16,635 nucleotides of DNA from Bacillota bacterium (GTDB lineage: Bacteria; Bacillota; Clostridia; Lachnospirales; Lachnospiraceae), in the NCBI GenBank assembly GCA_023436765.1, contig JAEZHX010000085.1, positions 1-16,635 on the forward strand, in the 5' to 3' direction. The position numbers were made by a program, and so were the translations under genes. The notes beneath the pieces were generated by a model. The model worked only from the letters and a program-made list of their open reading frames with translations. It was not told the origin of the DNA and searched no databases. The number at the start of each line of letters is the position of its first letter. The stretch's first letter is position 1. Below, piece by piece: positions 7,826-14,616 of this stretch.

Positions 7826-8065
7826 TTATATTGCCTCTACCAGAATTCTAGAAGCCTCTTCCCTCCGTAATGCGATTACAGCACCCCGGATCTGATAAGC
7901 AACGGGATCTCCCGAAGGACTTTTTTGCAGTGCTTCTACTTCGGTATCCGAGATCAGGCCAAGATCCAACATCCTTCTACGGCTAACGCCGTTCGAGGTA
8001 AGGGCCTTTACCCTTGCTTTTTTGCCTAACGGTAAAGAACTGAGCGGGATCAATTTATCTTCCAT
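7826..8065 (-). CDS. feoA: FeoA, SH3-like partner of FeoB
   Basis: FeoA is a small cytosolic SH3-fold protein that binds and supports FeoB in Fe(II) uptake. The 79-residue length is usual. Typical residues are PLSSLPLGKKARV near the start, the RRRMLDLGLISDTEVEAL core (about 29-46), a GDPVAYQIRGAVIALRREEA segment split by a beta turn, and a short C-terminal strand (ILVEAI). AGGAGG lies 7 bases before ATG. It is the first gene of the feoA-feoB operon, divergent from the regulator at 8212. The palindrome at 8092-8104 sits 27 bases before its start codon, where a bound repressor would block transcription or initiation. Confidence 0.95.
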   Translation of the reverse strand: MEDKLIPLSSLPLGKKARVKALTSNGVSRRRMLDLGLISDTEVEALQKSPSGDPVAYQIRGAVIALRREEASRILVEAI

Positions 8066-8087
8066 TCATAAACCTCCTAAATATCAG

Positions 8088-8111
8088 TTACTATCCTAAG
8101 GATAAAAGTAA
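8088..8111. promoter_or_regulatory. Candidate DtxR/MntR-type operator
   Basis: TATCC, TAA, GGATA (8092-8104) is a near-perfect palindrome with flanking TTAC and GTAA that partly extend the dyad. Its CCTAAGG core resembles boxes bound by DtxR-family repressors, such as the CCTTAAGG core of B. subtilis MntR sites. It lies between feoA and the divergent DtxR-like gene, the expected place for metal-dependent control of both. Binding is inferred. Confidence 0.5.
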
Positions 8112-8155
8112 GCTGGGCATAATAAAGTTACCCTACACTAACATATGTAAAATAA

Positions 8156-8184
8156 TTCAGTGTGTTACGCATATAAATTAAAAT
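8156..8184 (+). promoter_or_regulatory. Possible promoter of the DtxR-family gene
   Basis: TTCAGT, 17 bases, TAAAAT places a transcript start about 20 bases before the ATG at 8212. The -35 half is weak. ACACT (8135-8139) and AGTGT (8159-8163) form a loose dyad across the -35 region. Confidence 0.3.
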
Positions 8185-8211
8185 ATAAGAAGCAATTAAG
8201 GTTGAGAATTC

Positions 8212-8706
8212 ATGGCAAATAAAGAGTTTCATACAGTCCGTGGTTACCAGCTCCTTGAACAGAATAAAAGGCATCTGACCTCTGCGATGGAAGATTATCT
8301 TGAGATGATCTATAGAAACAGCCTGGAAGAAGGATACGTAAGGATGGGGCAGCTGGCAGGGTTGCTGAATGTAAGAGCTCCCTCGGCTTCAAAGATGGTT
8401 CAGAGACTCAGTGAGATAGGGATGCTGAAATTTAGAAAATATGGGATTATTATGTTAAGCGAGGATGGAAAGGAGATAGGAAGGTACCTACTGGAACGGC
8501 ATATACTAATAGAGAACTTTCTTAAGCTGTTAGGCTGTGAGGAGAACCTTCTGGAACAGACTGAATTGGTGGAGCACGTGATAAATCCGGAGTTGTTAAG
8601 AAACCTTCAGGTGCTGGTAGAATTCTTTCTGGAGGAAGATAAGATTATGAATCAGTACATAAAATACAGGATGAATTATAGTAGTGAGCAATTAGATGAC
8701 ACGTAG
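8212..8706 (+). CDS. DtxR/MntR-family metal-dependent transcription regulator
   Basis: A 164-residue repressor of the DtxR/IdeR/MntR type. It has a roughly 20-residue N-terminal extension before the usual SAMEDYLEMIY helix, then a winged helix (about 40-85) with the recognition helix APSASKMVQRL (56-66), then a helical dimerisation and metal domain. Likely metal ligands are D28, E31, H97, E118, E121 and H122. A Glu at 118, where DtxR has Cys, gives an ELVEH motif and is closer to MntR. There is no C-terminal SH3 domain. Divergence from feoAB suggests it senses Fe(II) or Mn(II) and represses iron uptake when metal is plentiful. The ribosome binding site is weak (AAGGTTGAG). A strong terminator follows. 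Confidence 0.92.
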   Translation: MANKEFHTVRGYQLLEQNKRHLTSAMEDYLEMIYRNSLEEGYVRMGQLAGLLNVRAPSASKMVQRLSEIGMLKFRKYGIIMLSEDGKEIGRYLLERHILIENFLKLLGCEENLLEQTELVEHVINPELLRNLQVLVEFFLEEDKIMNQYIKYRMNYSSEQLDDT

Positions 8707-8730
8707 ATTCCGGAGCACGATGTAAAATAC

Positions 8731-8746
8731 AGTGACAAGGGGACGG
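8731..8746. repeat. Fragment resembling a dispersed clostridial repeat
   Basis: The stretch AGTGACAAGGGGACGG is like one arm of GTGACAAGGGGACGGT-type dispersed palindromic elements that I recall from intergenic regions of clostridial genomes. Only one arm is present in this window. The link is from memory and unverified. Confidence 0.3.
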
Positions 8747-8758
8747 GGGAACTCAGGT

Positions 8759-8814
8759 ACAGGCTATGCTTCACTCACAAAAAGATGGGAGGGGAGCATA
8801 ACCTGTGTTTTTTT
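8759..8814 (+). terminator. Rho-independent terminator of the DtxR-family gene
   Basis: ACAGG and TATGCT pair with AGCATA and CCTGT, with a C/A mismatch between the two stem parts. Seven T follow after one G. The loop is about 24 bases. It ends transcription before the convergent cupin gene. Confidence 0.85.
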
Positions 8815-8867
8815 ACTGATCGTCGTAGTTACAGTGATACCGTTACCGCATGGTTCATCGGGTTTAT

Positions 8868-9479
8868 TCAATCATCATGTTTCCCGGCCGCCATAGCGTC
8901 TTCCTTCGTTACATGAACTGTTCCGAAAGGGTGCTGAGGGGGCGCGTAGATTGAAAAAAGCTTTAGAGGGATATTTCCTGTATTAATCAGATTATGAGTT
9001 GTTCCTGCAGGGACGATAAAGAGATATCCTTCCCCGACATTTGTCTGGAAGTTCAAACGATCTTTACTTTCGCCCATCAGGACGATGCCGGTTCCTTCTT
9101 CGATGCGGATTAACTGATCCAGATTTTCGTGGACCTCAAAACCGATATCTTCCCCGACCTTAAGACTCATTAGGGTAAGCTGCTGGTGATTCCCGGTCCA
9201 TAAAGCAGTGCGAAAGTTAGTATTTTGCTTAGCTGCCTCATTGACGTCAATGGCAAAGGGATAAGGGCCATAATCCTGTAACTCCATATATCCGTATTCC
9301 GGTAAGGGCTCTGCATACAAGGGAGTTTCCCGATAGTTGTACTGATTCGGTACAAACGGATATGGGGGAATGGCATAGGGGCTGGGGTAGCTCTGATATG
9401 GCTGTTGGGTATATTCCGGGAAATAGCCCGTATTATTTGAATTGTAAGGGTTAGAATAATTGGAATTATTTTGGTACAT
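8868..9479 (-). CDS. Cupin protein with Tyr/Pro/Asn-rich N-terminus, spore-coat-like
   Basis: The 203-residue protein begins with about 65 residues of low complexity rich in Tyr, Pro, Asn, Ser and Gln, as in spore coat and other structural proteins. A single cupin domain follows (about 95-185). Cupin motif 2 is perfect: G151-x5-P157-x-G159-x2-H162-x3-N166. Motif 1 keeps H117, but the second His is N119 and Q122 is near the usual Glu, so metal binding would be atypical (compare the EVHENLDQ segment). The C-terminus is TKEDAMAAGKHDD. GAAGG lies 10 bases before ATG. An upstream sequence resembles a sigma-K promoter. It may be a coat protein in which the cupin is structural or a sugar isomerase relative. 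No enzyme activity can be assigned. Confidence 0.8.
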   Translation of the reverse strand: MYQNNSNYSNPYNSNNTGYFPEYTQQPYQSYPSPYAIPPYPFVPNQYNYRETPLYAEPLPEYGYMELQDYGPYPFAIDVNEAAKQNTNFRTALWTGNHQQLTLMSLKVGEDIGFEVHENLDQLIRIEEGTGIVLMGESKDRLNFQTNVGEGYLFIVPAGTTHNLINTGNIPLKLFSIYAPPQHPFGTVHVTKEDAMAAGKHDD

Positions 9480-9510
9480 GCTTCTGATACCTTCAATCGC
9501 TTCATCGTAA

Positions 9511-9539
9511 TATCATATGAACATACCGGCCGCAATGTG
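9511..9539 (-). promoter_or_regulatory. Candidate sigma-K-like promoter of the cupin gene
   Basis: On the minus strand CAC (9539-9537), 17 bases, CATATGATA (9519-9511) fits the mother-cell pattern AC - N16/17 - CATANNNTA. Transcription would start about 25 bases before the ATG. Pattern match only; the motif is short. Confidence 0.35.
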
Positions 9540-9590
9540 CAGAAGGGACTTCAGATATAGATTTCACAGCTCACTGGAAGCATATTTACG

Positions 9591-9619
9591 TTGACATTCC
9601 TTGAGGGAAGGGGGATACT
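9591..9619 (+). promoter_or_regulatory. Promoter of the PadR remnant
   Basis: A perfect TTGACA (9591-9596), a 17-base spacer and GATACT (9614-9619) form a strong vegetative promoter in front of the broken PadR gene. It could now drive the racemase-S66 gene downstream. Confidence 0.6.
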
Positions 9620-9623
9620 TATT

Positions 9624-9640
9624 ATGTCTTTAGGACACAT
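9624..9640. promoter_or_regulatory. Possible PadR-type operator
   Basis: ATGT and ACAT are separated by 9 bases just downstream of the -10 element. PadR-family repressors often bind ATGT/ACAT dyads with about 8 bases between. It is suggestive beside a PadR remnant, but short. Confidence 0.3.
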
Positions 9641-9666
9641 AGTATCGCTTTCAGTGGAGAGATTTT

Positions 9667-9792
9667 ATGAGAGAAGGTATAAGTTATTATGTTATTCTTG
9701 GAATAATCAGTCTCAGTGACTGCTCCGGATATGATATCAGAAAGAAGATTGAGCACGAAATAGGGTAATAAATCAGGCCAAGCTATAAATGA
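9667..9792 (+). pseudogene. Truncated PadR-family regulator remnant
   Basis: ATG at 9667 with GGAGAG 5 bases upstream opens a 33-codon frame whose residues (YYVILGIISLSDCSGYDI, then RKKIEHEIG) match the start of PadR-type winged-helix regulators. Two stop codons (9766 and 9769) follow where an FW pair is expected. Reading through them gives IRPSYK, like the next PadR segment, and then a third stop at 9790. The rest of the gene, including the wing and the dimerisation helices, is absent, and the racemase-S66 gene starts 23 bases later. This is a gene broken by stops and a 3' deletion, still with its promoter. An active 33-residue peptide is unlikely. Confidence 0.7.
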
Positions 9793-9814
9793 TCAAAGAA
9801 GGGTGAGGAGCAGG

Positions 9815-11581
9815 ATGAGAGTAGTTGGATTAATCGGAGGGATGAGTTGGGAAAGTACCGCAACATATTATCAAATAATAAATGAAGTGATTAAGGAACG
9901 GTTGGGCGGACTCCATTCTGCCAAGTGCCTGTTGTATAGCGTGGATTTTCAGGAAATAGAAGCATGTCAGGCGAAAGGGGAATGGGAGAGGAGTGGCCGT
10001 TTACTGGCAGAGGCTGCGAAGAGGCTTGAAAAAGCCGGAGCTGATTTCATTGTGATCTGTACCAATACCATGCATAAGGTTGTGCCGCAGATACAGGCGG
10101 GAATCAGTATTCCGATCCTGCATATCGCAGACGCCACAGCGGATCAGTTGATAGAGAACAAAATTAGTAAGGTGGGCTTGTTAGGTACGCAATATACGAT
10201 GACGCAGGAGTTCTACAGATCTAAACTGACTGACCGTGGTCTTCAGGTAGTTATTCCTGAGGAAAAGGATATTGAAATCATAAATTCTATTATTTATAAT
10301 GAGCTGTGCCTGGGGGTTATCTCTGAGGAGTCTAGGGCTGAGCTAATTAGAATAATTCATCTTCTGTCCCGTCAAGGAGCTCAGGGGATCATTTTGGGTT
10401 GTACGGAACTTGGACTGCTGGTGAAGCAATCGGACACATCGATTCCCTTATTCGATACTGCCAGGATTCATGCAGTGAAAGCAGCAATTGCATCGCTGGC
10501 GCCTGTGATACCGAAAGCCTTAGAACCCGGTGATAAAGTGGCGGTTGTCAGTTTGTCAAAGGGGATCTTGGGCGAGGCTTTTTGTAAACACGAGTTGGAG
10601 CTGGGAGCTAAGAGATTACGGGAATTTGGGCTAACTCCGGTATTTATGCCGAATGCGCTGAGGGGAGTAGAATATCTTAAAAATCATCCTGAGGCCAGAG
10701 CACAGGACTTAAAGGAGGCTTTCTTAAATCCTGAGATTAAGGGAATTATCTGTGCCATCGGCGGAGATGATACGTACCGTCTGTTGCCCTATCTGATGGA
10801 GGACCCTGAGTTTACGGATGCAGTTAAGAGATCACCTAAGTTATTTACAGGATATTCGGATACTACGATAAATCATCTGATGTTTCACCGGTTAGGTATG
10901 CGATCCTATTATGGGCCTAATTTTATATGTGACCTGGCTGATTTAGGGAAAGAAATGCTGCCTTATACGAAAAAAGCTTTTGAAAGCTATTTTACAGGCA
11001 AGGAAATCATGCAGTATTCCTCCAGTGAAGTTTGGTATGAGGAGAGAACCGATTTCTCTGAGGCAGCGGTAGGAACAGAGAGAAACGTACATAAAGAGAA
11101 CAGGGGCTACGAGGTCCTTCAGGGAAGCGGCGTATTCAGGGGCAGGCTTCTTGGGGGCTGTCTGGAGAGTTTGCACGATATTCTGACCTCAACCAGATAT
11201 GCCGATCAGAAGGAAATCTGTGAGAGGTATCAGCTATTCCCTGCTCTTAAGGAATGGGAAGGCAGGATTTTATTTATTGAAACCTGCGAAGAGAAGCCCT
11301 CGCCGGAGCTGCTCCACGAGGAGCTGCTGGCACTTAAGAAAACCGGAATATTTGATGTAATTAGTGGCATTCTTGTGGGGAAACCCCAGGATGAAGTCTA
11401 TTATGAAGAATATAAGGAAGTATACAGACAGGTCATTGATCATAGGGAATTACCCATTCTTTATAATGTCAACTTTGGTCATGCACATCCGAAGTGTGTC
11501 CTACCCTACGGTATAGAGACCGAAGTGGATATGATCAATAAGAGGATAACATTTCAGGAGTCGTTATTTCAGGAAGTATAG
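9815..11581 (+). CDS. Fusion of aspartate/glutamate racemase and S66 LD-carboxypeptidase (MccF-like)
   Basis: One uninterrupted 588-residue frame holds two whole enzymes. Residues 1-228 are an Asp/Glu racemase: MRVVGLIGGMSWEST at the start, the first catalytic Cys in CTNTMH (C82), the second in GCTEL (C196) and FDTARIHA near the end. Such enzymes interconvert L- and D-aspartate or glutamate. Residues 232-588 are an S66 serine peptidase: IPKALEPGDKVAVVS, IGGDDTYRLL (315-324), the nucleophile in GYSDTT (S348), LFIETCEE (E489) and FGHAHP (H556). S66 enzymes remove D-Ala from murein tetrapeptides or, as MccF, cut aspartyl-type toxic nucleotides. The linker is about 4 residues. ATG at 9815 has AGGAG 4 bases upstream and the usual family N-terminus; an in-frame GTG at 9803 is less likely. 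V231 is a GTG exactly where a free S66 gene would start, but it has no ribosome binding site. Both active sites look intact. Substrates are inferred. Confidence 0.9.
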   Translation: MRVVGLIGGMSWESTATYYQIINEVIKERLGGLHSAKCLLYSVDFQEIEACQAKGEWERSGRLLAEAAKRLEKAGADFIVICTNTMHKVVPQIQAGISIPILHIADATADQLIENKISKVGLLGTQYTMTQEFYRSKLTDRGLQVVIPEEKDIEIINSIIYNELCLGVISEESRAELIRIIHLLSRQGAQGIILGCTELGLLVKQSDTSIPLFDTARIHAVKAAIASLAPVIPKALEPGDKVAVVSLSKGILGEAFCKHELELGAKRLREFGLTPVFMPNALRGVEYLKNHPEARAQDLKEAFLNPEIKGIICAIGGDDTYRLLPYLMEDPEFTDAVKRSPKLFTGYSDTTINHLMFHRLGMRSYYGPNFICDLADLGKEMLPYTKKAFESYFTGKEIMQYSSSEVWYEERTDFSEAAVGTERNVHKENRGYEVLQGSGVFRGRLLGGCLESLHDILTSTRYADQKEICERYQLFPALKEWEGRILFIETCEEKPSPELLHEELLALKKTGIFDVISGILVGKPQDEVYYEEYKEVYRQVIDHRELPILYNVNFGHAHPKCVLPYGIETEVDMINKRITFQESLFQEV

Positions 11582-11681
11582 GACTCTACGCTTAGTTGAT
11601 TGACCAGCCTATCGCTCAATGCTCAGAGGGAAGAGTGCATATTCCTTATAGAACAAAGAGTTCAGGTATATAGGATTGATA

Positions 11682-11710
11682 TTGTTTTAGAAGTAAATAT
11701 ATGGTAAACT
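11682..11710 (+). promoter_or_regulatory. Candidate promoter of the MraY-like gene
   Basis: TTGTTT (11682-11687), 17 bases, TAAACT (11705-11710) gives a plausible sigma-A promoter about 65 bases before ATG. An overlapping TTGATA - 16 - TATATG is an alternative. No clear terminator separates it from the upstream gene. Confidence 0.45.
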
Positions 11711-11721
11711 TATCATAATCA

Positions 11722-11739
11722 GTGCATGTCCATATGCAC
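11722..11739. repeat. Small perfect hairpin in the 5' leader of the MraY-like gene
   Basis: GTGCAT and ATGCAC enclose a 6-base loop just after the predicted transcript start. It could be an operator or an RNA hairpin. Confidence 0.35.
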
Positions 11740-11773
11740 GCACAAAAAACATACGTAAAAGGAAGAAGAGACA

Positions 11774-12745
11774 ATGATTTATAAAATTCTGGAAGTCCCA
11801 AATGAAAAACTAATAGCACTGATTGGTATCATATTCGCATTTACAATAACCTGCCTCCTGTTATACCGATGCGGGAAGCTGCTTCCCCGGGATGCGGGAA
11901 GAGATTTTGCTCATGATGGTAAATTATCCGCCGGTAAACCCAGAGGCGCCGGGTTCTTGTTTGTTATTGCGCTAATCATCTCGTCGGTTCTTTTTAATAA
12001 GCTGGACCGGGAAATCATCGTATATCTGGTTTATGTAGCCGCAGCAATGATTACGGGCTTTCTGGATGATTGTTCGAAAACACCCTGGGGGGAATATAAG
12101 AAAGGTGTTTTGGATCTTATCATTGCTCTGATGGTAGCGGTATCCTATCTGCAGTTCAATAACAATACGATTACGGTTGAACTGATCGGTAAAAGCTATG
12201 TGATTCCTCCCGTTCTATTTGTGATCGGTACAATCGTACTGGTCTGGACCTCGATCAATGTCACGAACTGCTCGGACGGGGTGGATGGCTTATCGGGCTT
12301 ATTGGCAATCATGTCCCTAATGACAATCTTTATCATAAACTACCTGAAGGGACAAAATTCGGAATTCAACTATTTAATTGTTCTGTTCTCCATGTGCATT
12401 CTGGCTTACCTCTGGTATAACATTACACCAAGTATAATGATCATGGGGGATGCAGGCTCGAGGGCAATGGGACTGTTCATCAGCATAGCTATCTTGAAAA
12501 CGGGCAGCCCCCTGTTATTCATACCGGTAGCCTTTGTCCTGATTCTGGATGGTGGTTTAGGGCTGCTTAAGGTATTCCTGCTTCGTTTTCTAAAGATCAG
12601 AATTCTGAAGGATACCAGAACCCCGCTTCATGATCATGTAAGAAAGGTCTGGGGTTGGTCCAATACCCAGGTGGTATTCCGGTTTGCGACGGTACAGATC
12701 CTGATCTCAATCGCTATCATTTACATGATTTTATTAAGATATTAA
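11774..12745 (+). CDS. MraY-like phospho-sugar transferase (glycosyltransferase family 4)
   Basis: A 323-residue, roughly ten-helix membrane enzyme of the MraY/WecA family, which moves a phospho-amino sugar from a UDP donor to undecaprenyl phosphate at the start of murein or polymer synthesis. Motifs in order are AGKPRGAGF (53-61, the loop usually near TPTMGG in MraY), DDCSK (98-102), NCSDGVDGLSG (165-175), MGDAGS (224-229, D226) and a terminal TPLHDHVRKVWGW (283-295) that replaces the HHH of the usual MraY PIHHHFE. The GDAGS and DGVDGLSG motifs fit MraY rather than WecA. It lies outside a division and cell-wall cluster, so it is probably a second MraY-type gene. The ribosome binding site is GGAAGAAGAG. 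The methyltransferase gene follows after about 100 bases and is probably cotranscribed. Confidence 0.85.
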   Translation: MIYKILEVPNEKLIALIGIIFAFTITCLLLYRCGKLLPRDAGRDFAHDGKLSAGKPRGAGFLFVIALIISSVLFNKLDREIIVYLVYVAAAMITGFLDDCSKTPWGEYKKGVLDLIIALMVAVSYLQFNNNTITVELIGKSYVIPPVLFVIGTIVLVWTSINVTNCSDGVDGLSGLLAIMSLMTIFIINYLKGQNSEFNYLIVLFSMCILAYLWYNITPSIMIMGDAGSRAMGLFISIAILKTGSPLLFIPVAFVLILDGGLGLLKVFLLRFLKIRILKDTRTPLHDHVRKVWGWSNTQVVFRFATVQILISIAIIYMILLRY

Positions 12746-12844
12746 AGACAGTTCATTACGTTCAGAGTGACAGCCTATCATACTTTACAGAGCAGACAAA
12801 CGAGCCAAATAATTTTGGCTATGAAAATGAAAAGGAGTAATTCT

Positions 12845-13591
12845 ATGGTTCTGACAAAGGATCAGATTTATGAAATTATGAGAAATGAGAAGTACCCGCT
12901 GTCCCTGAAATATGATTATGATTGGATTCTTGAGAATTCCATGGGTTCTCATTGTTTATGGCTGCAGGAGGCCCTGGCCGGGGCGATGGAGCTTAGAGCG
13001 GATATGAAGCTTCTGGATATGGGCTGCGGTAAGGCCATCAGCTCCATATTCCTGGCGAAGGAATTCGGTTGTCGTGTGTGGGCAACGGATTTGTGGATCA
13101 ATGCGACGGATAACTGGAAACGGATCTGTGAGGCCGGAGTAGGAAACCTGGTCTATCCAATTCATGCGGAAGCACATACATTACCGTTTGCTGATGAATT
13201 TTTCGATGCAATCGTGAGCATAAACTCTCTGTTTTTCTATGCAGGGGAAGAAGATTATCTCACAAACCATCTGATCCGTAATGTTAGGCCCGGAGGACAA
13301 ATTGGGATCATTCTTCCCGGATTTTATAAGGAATATCAGGATGGCATCCCGGATATTTTGAAGCCACATTGGATCGATCAGCTGAATGATTGGCATTCGC
13401 TTAATTGGTGGGTGGACCATCTAAATAAAACCGGTATGGTAGAGCTATTAACAGCGGATTATCTTCCCGGTAACGAGGGACATGATCTCTTTATGAAATC
13501 CACAATGATCTACAATACCCATGAGCTTCCCCTCCATGTACTAGCTGGTGATAATATTACTTTTATGAGAATCGTAGCAAAAAGAAAATAA
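12845..13591 (+). CDS. Class I SAM-dependent methyltransferase
   Basis: A 248-residue cytosolic Rossmann-fold methyltransferase. Motif I is LLDMGCGKA (56-64), the acidic residue ending strand 2 is D82 (VWATDLW), and the post-II/motif III area is HAEAHTLPFADEFFDAIVSI (108-127 region). RNVRPGGQIGIILPGF marks the strand with the usual PGG turn. I chose ATG at 12845 because GGAG lies 7 bases before it and the residues before it do not belong to the fold. Substrate is unknown. It sits about 100 bases behind the MraY-like gene, so a lipid-linked or wall precursor is possible but not shown. No terminator follows at once, although the next gene has its own strong ribosome binding site. Confidence 0.85.
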   Translation: MVLTKDQIYEIMRNEKYPLSLKYDYDWILENSMGSHCLWLQEALAGAMELRADMKLLDMGCGKAISSIFLAKEFGCRVWATDLWINATDNWKRICEAGVGNLVYPIHAEAHTLPFADEFFDAIVSINSLFFYAGEEDYLTNHLIRNVRPGGQIGIILPGFYKEYQDGIPDILKPHWIDQLNDWHSLNWWVDHLNKTGMVELLTADYLPGNEGHDLFMKSTMIYNTHELPLHVLAGDNITFMRIVAKRK

Positions 13592-13666
13592 CAAAATTAT
13601 GGGAACCAATTATACCATATCCACGTCTAATTGTTGTAATACAAAATAATGAGAGAGGTGGATGTT

Positions 13667-14527
13667 ATGAGAAGAAATTTATTTACTAAATTAATCGTGA
13701 TTCTTATGATGATTGCTCTGCTTACCGGATGCCAGTCCTCGGGAGCTATTATAAATTCCGCAGATGAGCAGAAGGATACCGTAGCAGCAGGTGGCAGCGA
13801 TACTGAGAAGGAGGATACTGCAGAACCAGGCGAGGATATAAGTGCCGGCGGGGAAACCGGTAATACAGAGGGAGGCCTCCAACCGGTCAATCAAGGAATT
13901 ACGGTAAACCAGATTGCGTTTGAAGTAATCGATATAGCGACTCTGTCCGAAGAGATGCTCAGCGATATCGAAGCCTTAAAGGTTCAGAAGGGATACGAAT
14001 TCTGGCAGCAGGAGGATGGCTCCTTCCTGATCCTGATCAGTGCAGGCGAGAAGCTCACCGGAGGCTATGGAATTGAAGCCGAGTCCATGGAGGACAATGA
14101 AGGCAAAACAATTATCCATGTAAAGGAAACAGTACCGGAGGGCGATATGAACCTACAGGCGCTTACCTATCCCTTCGTTGTGATTAAGGCTGCCGGTATT
14201 ACCGATCAGTTCCTTATCCTTGACCAGGATCAGAACGAGTATCCTCGTTTGGCAGCAGGGGAGCAAGTAATCGACGGCGGCAGTGGCTTATTTGATACGG
14301 TTCTTAGGCTCAGCGAGGATTTTGAGAACCCTGTCATTGGTCTTTACCAAGGTCAGATTGACAATCATTCCATTGAGGTTCTGGTAGGAGAGGAGTATAT
14401 ATCCTTCTCAGCAGACGATATCGGTCAGTATTTAAAGGGAATTGAAGTGGGTGATAAGATAGAGATTACGAGAGCAATTTCTCCTTCGGACCAGGTGACG
14501 GTAGAGAGCATCACAAAGGTACAATAA
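13667..14527 (+). CDS. Lipoprotein with PrcB-type C-terminal domain
   Basis: A 286-residue secreted lipoprotein. Residues 1-21 form a signal peptide with the lipobox LLTGC; C22 should be lipidated. An acidic, Gly/Glu/Asp-rich spacer (about 25-75) leads to a domain at about 88-175 with FEVIDIATL, FLILISAGEKLTGGYGIE and YPFVVIKA. These match the C-terminal domain of PrcB (PF14343), a partner of the PrcA protease complex of Treponema, and common in clostridial lipoproteins. The last 110 residues (from about 177) are a second part with GQIDNHSIEV and a DKIEIT strand, not recognised. ATG at 13667 is preferred over 13649 because GAGAGGTGG lies between them. It ends at a strong terminator. It may assist an extracellular protease or bind the wall. 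Confidence 0.8.
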   Translation: MRRNLFTKLIVILMMIALLTGCQSSGAIINSADEQKDTVAAGGSDTEKEDTAEPGEDISAGGETGNTEGGLQPVNQGITVNQIAFEVIDIATLSEEMLSDIEALKVQKGYEFWQQEDGSFLILISAGEKLTGGYGIEAESMEDNEGKTIIHVKETVPEGDMNLQALTYPFVVIKAAGITDQFLILDQDQNEYPRLAAGEQVIDGGSGLFDTVLRLSEDFENPVIGLYQGQIDNHSIEVLVGEEYISFSADDIGQYLKGIEVGDKIEITRAISPSDQVTVESITKVQ

Positions 14528-14571
14528 TTCCTCTGATAAGAACGAGATTTGATATAAGACTGGAATATCAT

Positions 14572-14616
14572 CAAAAATCCCCTGCCCTCCACTAAGGAGA
14601 AGCAGGGGATAACTTT
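14572..14616. terminator. Bidirectional terminator between lipoprotein and oadB genes
   Basis: ATCCCCTGC (14577-14585) pairs perfectly with GCAGGGGAT (14602-14610), with CTCC/GGAG inside. T runs follow on both strands (TTTTT on minus, CTTTT on plus), so it serves both convergent genes. It overlaps the 3' end of oadB. Confidence 0.9.

Noticed and set aside
9170..9535. Second minus-strand open frame overlapping the cupin gene
   Set aside because: It is a shifted reading of the Tyr/Pro-rich head, with no sensible domain.
10505..10507. Internal GTG as a separate start of the S66 domain
   Set aside because: No ribosome binding site lies upstream and the frame is continuous with the racemase; it is kept only as a clue to the fusion's origin.
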